Assembly: GCA_039105265.1 (NCBI GenBank)
Contig: JAPFFF010000049.1
Coordinates: forward strand, 558,001-622,000
Source: Tritrichomonas musculus
Lineage: Eukaryota; Parabasalia; Tritrichomonadida; Tritrichomonadidae
Direction of reading: 5' to 3'
DNA: 64,000 nucleotides
Shown: one piece after another, positions 18,893-26,909 of the stretch
How the letters are laid out: the number at the start of each line of letters is the position of its first letter
Position numbering within the stretch: position 1 is the first letter of the stretch
The notes under the pieces: model-generated
The model's input: only the letters and a program-made list of their open reading frames with translations
What the model was told of the DNA's origin: nothing
Database searches by the model: none
Program-made: the position numbers and the translations under genes

Positions 18893-20350
18893 TTAATATT
18901 CAAAATATTTTTCTCTCTTTCCTTCTTTATATGGTGTTGATATTCTTCTTTTGAATTCATTTAAGGTTGATACAGTCATATTTTTATTCATTTGGAAACA
19001 TGGTTGACCTTTTGTAAGATCAAATGTTTGTTGATTCCCTTCGTATAAATATTTATATAATTTCATTGGATCATTATCAAATTCATTCTTATAAGCATAT
19101 TTAATAGATTGTTCAGTTAATCCTTTCCCACGAGTCATATAATCAATTTCACCTGTAGAATCTTGTAACTTATCAATATACATCTTTTTCATCAAAAAGT
19201 ATGATTCAATTGATTCTGGCATTTCTTTGTGACCATTTATTGTTGGAAAATCTGAATGGAATTGACCTAAATATTTACCTATGAGTTCTCGATTATATTT
19301 TTCTTTATAAGCTTTTTGTAATTTTGGTAAATCATTTATTTCAATATGCATTGAATCAGTATCCTGATAATAAATATGGCAACCAATATCAAATGCAAGA
19401 CACATCACTTCATTCATGATTCTTTTTGACATACTTAATACATGAATACCTAATAATGAAAAATTAAAATGTTTATCAATTGGTCTCAATATTCGAACAG
19501 CATGCATATTATTTTGTAATTCAATATCTTCCACAATTTTGTTATAATTTTTGATCCAATAATTATCTAAAGTATCTTGATCATTAATGTATTTAAAATC
19601 TTTTTCAATAGGTCTTTCAATAGTTTTACCATAACAACTATTCATAATTAATTTATATAAATTTTGTAAAGGATTGTCTTGACTTTTATATTCTAATCTT
19701 TTCTCAAATATTTTTTGAATTTCTTTTTGGATATGATATTCTCTTTTTCCAGGCCAATAATAACCTCTAATTAATTCGAAATCTATTTTTTGAAATTCAA
19801 TGAGATCTTCCAAATAAATATTATCGACAATCATTTTGAAAGGTTTATCGAATTTATCATCATTAAGGTTACCATCTTTTGTTTTCTTAACGATTAATGG
19901 AAATGGATAATGTTTATGAATTCCAGTAACTAAAATTTCTACTATATATGCACCTTGTTTTGATAAAAATTCATAATTTAATTCTGTTTTGGATATTACT
20001 ACTGGTTTTCCTTGAACGGTATATAATCTATGAATTGCTGAAGGATATAAACTAACCGCGTCAAAATCTGCTAATTTTTCAGTGATATGCCACTTTTTGT
20101 TATAAGCAGTCATACATCTACCACCATAAACAGCATATGAACAAAATTTCCTAACAATTCCACCTACTGTATATAAATCATGGCCATAATAAACTTTCTG
20201 ATTAAATACATCATTAGCTAAAGAAGAAATTGAAATATATTTGAATGGATCGATTTTGAAATCTTGAATGAAACCTTGTCTAAATTTAACAAAACTTTCT
20301 CTTAATATTCGAACATCTTGATGACAATAAAATAATGCATATTTCCACAT
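18893..20350 (-). CDS. Protein-primed DNA polymerase B, C-terminal (polymerase) part
   Basis: 485 residues. Visible motifs in order: an ExoIII-like YCHQDVRIL at 8-16, motif A DFDAVSLYPSA at 95-105, motif B KLIMNSCYGK at 233-242 and motif C YQDTDS at 328-333. These identify family B DNA polymerase of the protein-primed (phi29/Polinton) type, which copies the linear element starting from a terminal protein. The polymerase gene occupies 18893-22519 as two open pieces, this one and 20483-22519, so it is broken, with about one break. Other elements could act in trans. Confidence 0.85.
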   Translation of the reverse strand: MWKYALFYCHQDVRILRESFVKFRQGFIQDFKIDPFKYISISSLANDVFNQKVYYGHDLYTVGGIVRKFCSYAVYGGRCMTAYNKKWHITEKLADFDAVSLYPSAIHRLYTVQGKPVVISKTELNYEFLSKQGAYIVEILVTGIHKHYPFPLIVKKTKDGNLNDDKFDKPFKMIVDNIYLEDLIEFQKIDFELIRGYYWPGKREYHIQKEIQKIFEKRLEYKSQDNPLQNLYKLIMNSCYGKTIERPIEKDFKYINDQDTLDNYWIKNYNKIVEDIELQNNMHAVRILRPIDKHFNFSLLGIHVLSMSKRIMNEVMCLAFDIGCHIYYQDTDSMHIEINDLPKLQKAYKEKYNRELIGKYLGQFHSDFPTINGHKEMPESIESYFLMKKMYIDKLQDSTGEIDYMTRGKGLTEQSIKYAYKNEFDNDPMKLYKYLYEGNQQTFDLTKGQPCFQMNKNMTVSTLNEFKRRISTPYKEGKREKYFEY

Positions 20351-20482
20351 ATCAAATTCATTATTATTTAAACGGCATCCCTTAATTTTGTTAATATTTG
20401 AACGAAATAATTGATAATCTTGTTCAGTCCATGTTTTATCTTCTTCTTTACCTGCTTCATTAATTTGACCTTTATTTGTTCT

Positions 20483-22519
20483 TTATCTTTCAAATGTATA
20501 ATATTTGTATGGGAAAATTTCTTTTTCACAAGGAATATTAAACATTAATGGTAGATTAGATAGCTTGCAAGAGAAAATTGGATAACTATCTTTAAATGTT
20601 ATCTTTTTGTTCTCAAATTTCAAAGTCATATTAAAACATTGATTTCCTTTAATAATTGATGATAATATTTTTATATTTTGATTATTGTTTTGTAAAATCA
20701 TTCTAATATCATAAGCCAAATTATGAAAATAACAAATTGAATCAGTAGGTAAATATTTCAATAGATTTATATTACATTTTTCACCTAAAAATTCTTTCTT
20801 AATTTTCCCATCTAATGAATGTAAACAACATAAGAATGGAATATGAATTTTTGAACTTGTATCAGATTCAAAATCACAAAACCAATAAGAAGTTTCTACT
20901 TGTTTGATTATTTTTGTTTTTGGTTCAATTAATTTACAACAATATTCATCTTTATATTCTAATGTAGTATTTGAAATATCTTGATCAATTTCATTATAAA
21001 ATATTGAATGTAATAAATGTTCTTGTGAATAATTAATTGGAATGAAATAATTTTTCTTAAATAATTCTCTAATCAAGTTTGAAGAAGTTATAAATGATCT
21101 ACCTTTTGTCCAATGATCTGTAATCCAATCTTTATTATATTTGTCTTCATCTAACTTTTCAATATTTTTGATATAATAATATGTAAATGGAGTCTTTTCT
21201 TCGATGAAATAATGTTTTTGATATACATTGAATTTATGAGTTCGTTCTGGTTCAGCTTTTTGTATACCCATATATGTTTTTCTTTTACCTTTATCCATTG
21301 AACGTACAGATTGTTTTTGAGCAACAGAATTATCATCAATATAAGTTAAATTAAGATGAATATTAAATTCTTCACATAAATGATTAATACTACTTTGTGA
21401 TAAATATCTATTTTGAATCCTTAATCTAATTTGATTTAATAATGATTCTGAATAATTTCCAGTTTGTTGTAAAGCATAAATGAAACAACAATCATTTAAT
21501 TCTTCTTTTATTTTCTTTGTCTTTTCATTAATTAAACTATCAAATATTTGTAATCGAACGAGGTAATCAATTAATACTTTTGGACAACCAGGTTTTAATA
21601 AATATTTAAAGAATCCTCCATCGACTGTATTTTTATGTTTTGGATGTTTTAATATACTAAATTTGATTTGAGAAAATAATGAAAATTCAGGCAATCTTTG
21701 ACCTTCTAAATCATATTCCCAACCTGGATTCTTTTCAATTTGATAAATGAAATTCTCTTCTGTTAAATTCTTTAATAATTCTTCATAAGTTTTTCCAGTT
21801 AAAGGTACAGAATGCCATTGACCTCCAACTGAATAAGATAATTTATATTTTTCTGTTGCAGCTAATTCACCTATTTCATTTTCAAATTTCTTTCTTAAGA
21901 ATGGAAATAATTTCTTACGACCATAATCATTTAATTGTTCAAAATTAATTCTCCAATCAGTTGGTGAATCATTTAACATTTTTATATAACCATCAACAAT
22001 TCTATCTTGATCATTTTCATTATTTATTTTCATGAATTGAATAAATGAATCATCTTTTGAATGAGGTCTAATTGAATTCTGAATATTTAAGAAATAAGGA
22101 TCAGTTGTTCTTTTTGGTTCATATTCATTTGATTTTGGCTCTGGATGTGGTGGAACTAATTTTCTCAAAGGTACATTAGGCGGTGCATTTGCAATTATTT
22201 CTTTCAATGATGATTTCTCTGGCTCACTTGGTGTTGATGGTGGGGGTGGGGGTTCGGTTATCACTTTTTCTGGGGGTTGATTTAAATATTGAGGGAGATT
22301 TGAATGAGTTAAACCTTTAACGAACCAAAATATTGAATCCCCATTCAATTTTCCGTCATAACCATTTTCTTTCACTTTTTGTATAATATACTCATTTAAT
22401 ATTTCTTTACTCCGATCCCCATTCTTTTTAGAGAATTCTTTAAATGTTTCCTTACCATTCGTTAAGAGATTATAAATCTCCATTAATCTGTTAGGATTCG
22501 CTCTAATAGTTGTTGTCAT
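20483..22519 (-). CDS. Protein-primed DNA polymerase B, N-terminal part with exonuclease motifs
   Basis: 678 residues. Proline-rich N-terminus (around 85-125), then a long conserved region with LNDCCFIYAL and NQIRLRIQNRYLSQ that is also present in the nested element. Near the C-terminus are proofreading exonuclease motifs: ExoI CDFES near 575 and ExoII CYFHNLAYD near 625. Upstream on the minus strand is the shared promoter (CGGTTTTGACAGACCATTAT) 27-44 nt before the start. Role: proofreading DNA synthesis of the element. The polymerase gene is broken, with about one break. Confidence 0.8.
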   Translation of the reverse strand: MTTTIRANPNRLMEIYNLLTNGKETFKEFSKKNGDRSKEILNEYIIQKVKENGYDGKLNGDSIFWFVKGLTHSNLPQYLNQPPEKVITEPPPPPSTPSEPEKSSLKEIIANAPPNVPLRKLVPPHPEPKSNEYEPKRTTDPYFLNIQNSIRPHSKDDSFIQFMKINNENDQDRIVDGYIKMLNDSPTDWRINFEQLNDYGRKKLFPFLRKKFENEIGELAATEKYKLSYSVGGQWHSVPLTGKTYEELLKNLTEENFIYQIEKNPGWEYDLEGQRLPEFSLFSQIKFSILKHPKHKNTVDGGFFKYLLKPGCPKVLIDYLVRLQIFDSLINEKTKKIKEELNDCCFIYALQQTGNYSESLLNQIRLRIQNRYLSQSSINHLCEEFNIHLNLTYIDDNSVAQKQSVRSMDKGKRKTYMGIQKAEPERTHKFNVYQKHYFIEEKTPFTYYYIKNIEKLDEDKYNKDWITDHWTKGRSFITSSNLIRELFKKNYFIPINYSQEHLLHSIFYNEIDQDISNTTLEYKDEYCCKLIEPKTKIIKQVETSYWFCDFESDTSSKIHIPFLCCLHSLDGKIKKEFLGEKCNINLLKYLPTDSICYFHNLAYDIRMILQNNNQNIKILSSIIKGNQCFNMTLKFENKKITFKDSYPIFSCKLSNLPLMFNIPCEKEIFPYKYYTFER

Positions 22520-22564
22520 GTTAACTTTCTTTTACAATAAAAATAATGGTCTGTCAAAACCGTT
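22520..22564 (-). promoter_or_regulatory. Promoter of the polymerase gene
   Basis: On the minus strand reads CGGTTTTGACAGACCATTAT followed by an AT-rich leader to the ATG at 22519. Same block as at 18683-18700. The AACCG end abuts the spacer leading to the + strand gene at 22600, so it may serve both directions. Confidence 0.55.
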
Positions 22565-22599
22565 AATTAAAAAGAAAATGTTTATTTAGGTCGAATAAA

Positions 22600-22806
22600 A
22601 TGTCTGATCAATTAAAGAAAGCATTTGATGAAGTTAAAGAAGCATTCAAAAGTGTTAAAGAACTTGAAGAAAAATATTATTATTGGAAAGATCGAGGATC
22701 AGAATATGGTTCATTACATGATCTAGAAGAAGATTATCGAATGAGTCAAGAACATTTTGAACAAAAATTTGAAGAATTTTTATATCTCATTCCTGATAAT
22801 GACTAA
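22600..22806 (+). CDS. Small coiled-coil protein, 68 residues
   Basis: MSDQLKKAFDEVKEAFKSVK start with clear heptads, then a charged helix (YRMSQEHFEQKFEEFLYLI). Entirely helical in appearance. Divergent from the polymerase gene across an 80-bp region with the shared promoter block; its 3' end overlaps the KilA-N gene by 20 bp. Resembles in style the coiled-coil proteins at 28618-29951, but is not obviously homologous. Confidence 0.5.
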   Translation: MSDQLKKAFDEVKEAFKSVKELEEKYYYWKDRGSEYGSLHDLEEDYRMSQEHFEQKFEEFLYLIPDND

Positions 22807-23494
22807 TATATTCATCTATTAACCTCTTTAATTTATCTAAACATGTTTTTGAAGCAGTAATGATAGAACCATAAATTGAGACATCATTTGTACCAAAATT
22901 CTTACGAATAATATCTTTTATATCTCTATTTGGTGTCATAGCTATTGGCATATTATCTTTGAAGTACCATTGATTTTTTTCTTTTGGTTTGATGTGTCTA
23001 AAATAATCTTTATGACGTTTGACTAAATGTAATTTAACTTTTTCTGGATTATCTTTTAATTCTTCTAACCAAATTAAGAATTTATAATCATATTCTCTAT
23101 TTTTAGGTACTAATCTTGGTTTTTGTTCAAGTCTTTGTTTTTCAAAATACTCATCTAATAATTTTAGAACAAAGAATGAATAAGTAGGTGAAGCCCAAAT
23201 TGCTATATGATTTATTAATAATTTATGAACATAAATTCCTTTCAAATTATTCGATAAATTTGGTCGATTTTCTAATAACTTTTGGTCGGTCGGAATTCCG
23301 ACTGACTCAGAAATAAATTGAAATAACTCCTTTGTTTGTTTATTTTCATTCCAATTCTTAATTTTCTTTGTTGATTGACAAGCACTAATTATACTATTTG
23401 CTTGAAACATATTATCTTTCTTTGAACGTATAATCCGTAAATGTTCATTATATTGTAACCATTCATAATTTTCATTTATTGGCTCTACTATCAT
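22787..23494 (-). CDS. KilA-N domain protein
   Basis: 235 residues. Residues 15-115 match the KilA-N fold of large DNA viruses and phages: MFQANSIISACQSTKKIKNW, then the diagnostic GIYVHKLLINHIAIWASPTY followed by FFVLKLLDEYF (compare the usual YVHPDLI-HIA-WISPKFA). The C-terminal half (YDYKFLIWLEELKDNPEKV onward) is a separate domain that I do not recognise. KilA-N proteins bind DNA and often act in regulation. A likely role is control of the element's own genes, several of which share promoter boxes. The promoter upstream carries CGGTTTTGACACTTCACTTT. Confidence 0.75.
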   Translation of the reverse strand: MIVEPINENYEWLQYNEHLRIIRSKKDNMFQANSIISACQSTKKIKNWNENKQTKELFQFISESVGIPTDQKLLENRPNLSNNLKGIYVHKLLINHIAIWASPTYSFFVLKLLDEYFEKQRLEQKPRLVPKNREYDYKFLIWLEELKDNPEKVKLHLVKRHKDYFRHIKPKEKNQWYFKDNMPIAMTPNRDIKDIIRKNFGTNDVSIYGSIITASKTCLDKLKRLIDEYISHYQE

Positions 23495-23581
23495 TTTTGT
23501 TTTTGTAAGAGGATAAAAAAATAAAAAGATAAATTAAATTCATAAAAAGTGAAGTGTCAAAACCGTTATTCATTTTTTTAA
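23495..23581. promoter_or_regulatory. Bidirectional promoter between KilA-N gene and 23582
   Basis: An AACCG core (GTGTCAAAACCGTTATTCAT) lies between the divergent starts at 23494 and 23582. Toward the minus gene it reads CGGTTTTGACACTTCACTTT; toward the plus gene it reads CCGTTATTCATTTTTTTA, with an Inr-like TCATTTTTT ending just before the ATG. Confidence 0.55.
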
Positions 23582-23857
23582 ATGTTGCCTACTCATAGTT
23601 TGAATCTACTCAAAGAAAATTTGATTAGTTCAATTGATGAATTAATTAGACAAATACATAGTGTTGAAGAATTTGAAATAGAGATTCTGTCATTAAAGAA
23701 TGATCCTGATTATGAATGTTTCCTAGAGGAATTAGAGAAAGAGAAACAAAAATATGAATCCAAAAAAGCTGAAGTAATTCAAAACACTCAAACCTTAATC
23801 GACTTCATTGAACAAAAAAAATCAACCACACCGAAAAAAATAAAATTATCAGAATAA
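23582..23857 (+). CDS. Small helical protein, 91 residues
   Basis: MLPTHSLNLLKENLISSIDE start; largely coiled-coil with LEELEKEKQKYESKKAEVIQ and a basic tail (KKSTTPKKIKLSE). Preceded at 4-12 nt by an Inr-like TCATTTTTTT and an AACCG box. Converges with the gene at 23879-24253. Function unknown. Confidence 0.5.
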   Translation: MLPTHSLNLLKENLISSIDELIRQIHSVEEFEIEILSLKNDPDYECFLEELEKEKQKYESKKAEVIQNTQTLIDFIEQKKSTTPKKIKLSE

Positions 23858-23878
23858 AGAATTATTTCTTTTATTTAT

Positions 23879-24253
23879 TTAACCTTTGTTAATTAATTTA
23901 TTAAGTTCGATCAATTTTAGTTCTAAATCATGTCTGTCACCAGTCATGTGAACGAAACTATCCATAACTTCACGCATTTTGAGAATGAGAGCTTTGCGAT
24001 AATTTCGAACTTTCTTTTCGAATTTGAGATGATATTCAAGAGTTTCTTGAAGACATGAACTCATTGCTTGATAATCTTCCACTGTCCTATCCAAGCTGCG
24101 AATTTCCAGTTTTAAATGAGCATTATGACGTTTTGCGTCATCTATGTAATCAGTTATGGACTCTTCTGGATCGTCTTCTTCCTCTTCTTTTTCCATTTCT
24201 TTCACAGTCTCATCAATATCTTCTTTTGAATAGTCACCGTACCAAGACTTCAT
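23879..24253 (-). CDS. Helical, acidic-centred protein, 124 residues
   Basis: The open frame reaches 24286, but its first ATG codons fall inside the promoter (CGGTTATGTCAGACCATTTT), so the ATG at 24253 (MKSWYGDYSKEDIDETVK) is the likelier start. An acidic stretch (EEEEDDPEESITDY) is followed by long helices (HLKLEIRSLDRTVEDYQ; LEYHLKFEKKVRNYRK). Coiled-coil type; function unknown. Confidence 0.5.
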   Translation of the reverse strand: MKSWYGDYSKEDIDETVKEMEKEEEEDDPEESITDYIDDAKRHNAHLKLEIRSLDRTVEDYQAMSSCLQETLEYHLKFEKKVRNYRKALILKMREVMDSFVHMTGDRHDLELKLIELNKLINKG

Positions 24254-24295
24254 TAATAAAAAATGGTCTGACATAACCGTTTTCATTTTTATTAA
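24254..24295. promoter_or_regulatory. Short bidirectional promoter
   Basis: 42 bp between divergent starts at 24253 and 24296. Reads ATGGTCTGACATAACCGTTT then TCATTTTTATTAA before the plus ATG: an AACCG core, an Inr-like TCATTTTTA toward the + gene, and GACCATTTTTTA toward the minus gene. The shortest and clearest example of the element's promoter layout. Confidence 0.6.
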
Positions 24296-25546
24296 ATGTT
24301 CGTTATCTTTTTGATACTCATTAATCGCCCATCAATTGAAGGAATACCTGATGATGCTGAATGGATTTCTTGTTTTGACTGGGAAATTGTTAATGGACAA
24401 TGGTTATCAGAAATACCGAATGATGACTTATCATGTTGGACAAATTATGCAACAACAAACAATTTAACACTAAAACAATCATTTACTGCCTCGAAATTTT
24501 GGATCATAGGAAAAAATTCTACCCGTCATGATGAGGCTGAACTATTTTGGAATTCTCAAAAATATCTCATCAATGAATATTCCAACGATGAACAAGATTG
24601 GATAATTGTTTTTGAATCAAATGAATTTCCCCTAATGCTAACAAATATTATTATTAATGTTCAACAACATAGAAGCACCCTATTTCGAGGTATTGCATAT
24701 TTAAAAAATAAATCTTTATTTCCATCAATTGAAGGAATACCTGATAATGCTGAATATATTCCATGTAATGACTGGGAAATTGCAAGTGGAAATTGGGTTG
24801 ATAAAGATGATGATCCATCAAATGTGAACAATCCATATCATAAATGTTATGTTTCTGGTTTTTCAGAAGGAGTCAAAAAGATAACATTTTATGGTTCTAA
24901 ATTTTGGATAATTGTTATGAATTCAAATTCTTTTTACCAAGGTGATCTTTTATGGAATTCAGAACATTATCTCTTTCCTGAAAAAATGTTACCAAATAAT
25001 AAACCTTTTTTGATTGCTTATGAATCACCAACATTCTCACCAATTGATACAACATTATTAATTACTATTCAACATAATGCTCTCGGATTACGTGGGTTAT
25101 TCTATCTCAAAGATCCTCCAATTCAAACACCATCAATTTCACCAACAAATCGCCCATCTTTATCTCCATCACGTTCGCCATTATTTAGCCCATCTTTATC
25201 TCCAACATTTAGTCCAACATTTAGTCCATCATTTAGTCCAACATTTAGTCCATCACGTTCACCATCTTTATCTCCAACATTTAGTCCATCATTTAGTCCA
25301 TCACGTTCGCCATCTTTTCAATTCACTATATCAGATCAATTCTCTGAATCCTATCTTTTCAATTTCTCATATCCTTTCTCTCCATCAGATATTGAACAAA
25401 AGAATGTATCAAAAATAATAGGTTTATCTGTATCTATTCCATTACTAATTCTCATGATTCTTGCTCTTGGAATTATCTTTTACAAAAATCAAACCAAATT
25501 TCAAACTGAAAATTTTCATTCAGACTCTGACTCAGTTGGACTTTAA
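24296..25546 (+). CDS. Surface-type membrane protein with two repeat domains, S/P stalk and one transmembrane span
   Basis: 416 residues. A short hydrophobic N-terminus (MFVIFLILI) could serve as a signal peptide. Two related domains follow, about 12-130 and 133-258, each opening with PSIEGIPD and a DWEI motif and containing KFWII. Next come a stalk of SPTFSPSFSP-type repeats (about 265-330), one membrane span (LSVSIPLLILMILALGIIFY, about 376-396) and a 20-residue tail. This is a type I surface protein layout, like an envelope glycoprotein or host adhesin. I do not recognise the repeated domain. It is under the element's own promoter type, so it belongs to the element rather than being a nearby host gene. 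Confidence 0.65.
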   Translation: MFVIFLILINRPSIEGIPDDAEWISCFDWEIVNGQWLSEIPNDDLSCWTNYATTNNLTLKQSFTASKFWIIGKNSTRHDEAELFWNSQKYLINEYSNDEQDWIIVFESNEFPLMLTNIIINVQQHRSTLFRGIAYLKNKSLFPSIEGIPDNAEYIPCNDWEIASGNWVDKDDDPSNVNNPYHKCYVSGFSEGVKKITFYGSKFWIIVMNSNSFYQGDLLWNSEHYLFPEKMLPNNKPFLIAYESPTFSPIDTTLLITIQHNALGLRGLFYLKDPPIQTPSISPTNRPSLSPSRSPLFSPSLSPTFSPTFSPSFSPTFSPSRSPSLSPTFSPSFSPSRSPSFQFTISDQFSESYLFNFSYPFSPSDIEQKNVSKIIGLSVSIPLLILMILALGIIFYKNQTKFQTENFHSDSDSVGL

Positions 25547-25582
25547 AAAAATTAAATAAACAACTTTAATCTTTTTTATTTA

Positions 25583-25843
25583 TTAAGGAGTAGTTAAAAT
25601 TTTCTCCATTGAATTGTAGATTTGAATCTTATTAAAGAAATCATGTTCAATCATTGTTGTGAAAACAAATGGTGTGTTATGAACTTCTTTCTTAAATCGA
25701 TCAAGATTGTTATTTTCAAGATCATTGATCATAACATTTAATTTGAACATGAAAAATAACTTTAAATGTCGGAAATCAGACACGATATCATTTTTGAACA
25801 ATTTTCTAAATTCTAATTCAAGGTCTTGTTCAGTAACAGTCAT
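25583..25843 (-). CDS. Small helical protein, 86 residues
   Basis: MTVTEQDLELEFRKLFKND start; alternating hydrophobic helices (HLKLFFMFKLNVMINDLEN). The minus-strand promoter reads AACCGCTTTCATTTTTATTT directly before the ATG, a textbook example of the element's AACCG plus TCATTTTTA layout. Function unknown. Confidence 0.5.
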   Translation of the reverse strand: MTVTEQDLELEFRKLFKNDIVSDFRHLKLFFMFKLNVMINDLENNNLDRFKKEVHNTPFVFTTMIEHDFFNKIQIYNSMEKILTTP

Positions 25844-25878
25844 AAATAAAAATGAAAGCGGTTAAAAAACGGTTATGT

Positions 25879-26142
25879 TTATTTATTCTTTAACGTTTCT
25901 TCCAATTTTTGGAAATTCTCTCTGTTGGAAGTTGCTAAAATCCCAACTGTTATTAGTAAAGAATGTAATTGTTCTTGTCTCTCTGGACGAGAATCATTTT
26001 TTAAATCAATTTCTTGATCAAAGAATTCTTCAGTCATTTTGATCATTTGATCACAAGTTTTTTCAATTTCACCTCTAGTGAATTTTAATAAATTTATTAA
26101 TTCTTTTTGTTTTTCACTAGGTAAACTTTGTTGGCCCTGCAT
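25879..26142 (-). CDS. Small helical protein, 87 residues
   Basis: MQGQQSLPSEKQKELINLLK start; helical throughout, including CDQMIKMTEEFFDQEIDLK. Upstream on the minus strand is TTCATTTTTTTTAA before the ATG but no clear AACCG box. Function unknown. Confidence 0.45.
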   Translation of the reverse strand: MQGQQSLPSEKQKELINLLKFTRGEIEKTCDQMIKMTEEFFDQEIDLKNDSRPERQEQLHSLLITVGILATSNRENFQKLEETLKNK

Positions 26143-26205
26143 TTAAAAAAAATGAACTTTTTGAATTAAAATTTTTATTAAACTTTTTGTGAGTGAAAAT
26201 TTTTT

Positions 26206-26272
26206 TGAGAAGTACTTTAAAGTTCTTTGAAGTACTTTGAAGTTCTTTGAAGTTCTTTAAAGTACTTTATTT
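26206..26272. repeat. Short tandem AAAGTTCTTTG / AAGTACTTT repeat
   Basis: About six alternating units of AAGTACTTT and AAGTTCTTT, partly self-complementary. They lie at the 3' end of the minus-strand gene at 26257-26859 and could form hairpins in its transcript. Confidence 0.6.
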
Positions 26273-26859
26273 TTTCTTTTATACCAAGTTTTTTGAATTC
26301 CACCGAAATTTTTTCTTTTTGCTGTAAAATTTTCTTTTACGTCATTGAGATGCCCGAATCCGTGACGAGTAATATTTGTGTGAAAAAATTGATTGTACAA
26401 ATTTATAATTTCGTCTGATGGATATTCTCTTTTTTCAAGAATTTTCAAAAAGTTCCCAAAATCATCTCGGTCATGATAACTTTTTCCAAATACATCTTGT
26501 GGGTTTGGAGGCCTTGGATTTCCATGACGGTTTGGATTTGCTGGATGTTCTTCTAATTGTTTTTCTACAATTTGATTGATTCCTGCATAAAATTCTTCTT
26601 CATTTGGAGACGTTGATTGAGGTTCATTAAAATTACTGTTTGGATGTTCTTCTAATTGTTTTTCTACAATTTGATTAATTCCTGCATAAAATTCTTCTTC
26701 GTTTGGAGACGTTGATGTATTTATTGGTTGAGGTTCATTAAAATCACGGTCTATTTCCCAATCATCAATTTCATTATTGATAGTCAAGTTTTGAAAACTA
26801 TTATTTAAATTTTGCATGTTTGGTGATAATTGATATTGAGGTGAACCCCCAGTTGACAT
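26257..26859 (-). CDS. Acidic protein with an internal duplication, 200 residues
   Basis: MSTGGSPQYQLSPNMQNLNN start. Contains two nearly identical 30-residue units (SPNEEEFYAGINQIVEKQLE followed by EHP) at about 50-80 and 83-113, a recent internal duplication. The C-terminal half has a mixed domain (ILEKREYPSDEIINLYNQFF) and a basic tail ending WYKRKNKVL. Shares a bidirectional promoter with the helicase gene, so it may be a replication accessory protein. No family recognised. Confidence 0.5.
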   Translation of the reverse strand: MSTGGSPQYQLSPNMQNLNNSFQNLTINNEIDDWEIDRDFNEPQPINTSTSPNEEEFYAGINQIVEKQLEEHPNSNFNEPQSTSPNEEEFYAGINQIVEKQLEEHPANPNRHGNPRPPNPQDVFGKSYHDRDDFGNFLKILEKREYPSDEIINLYNQFFHTNITRHGFGHLNDVKENFTAKRKNFGGIQKTWYKRKNKVL

Positions 26860-26909
26860 TAATTAAAAAATGAAAAACGGTTTTGACAGCCACTTTCATT
26901 TTTGTATCG
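26860..26909. promoter_or_regulatory. Bidirectional promoter of the helicase gene and 26257-26859
   Basis: Reads AACGGTTTTGACAGCCACTT then TCATTTTTG before the + ATG at 26910; toward the minus gene it offers AACCGTTTTTCATTTTTTAA. Each direction thus has an AACCG/CGGTT core and an Inr-like TCATTTTT. Confidence 0.6.

Noticed and set aside
18678-18893. 71-residue minus-strand open frame
   Set aside because: Antisense to the better-supported 58-residue membrane gene; lacks a promoter and has no sensible composition.
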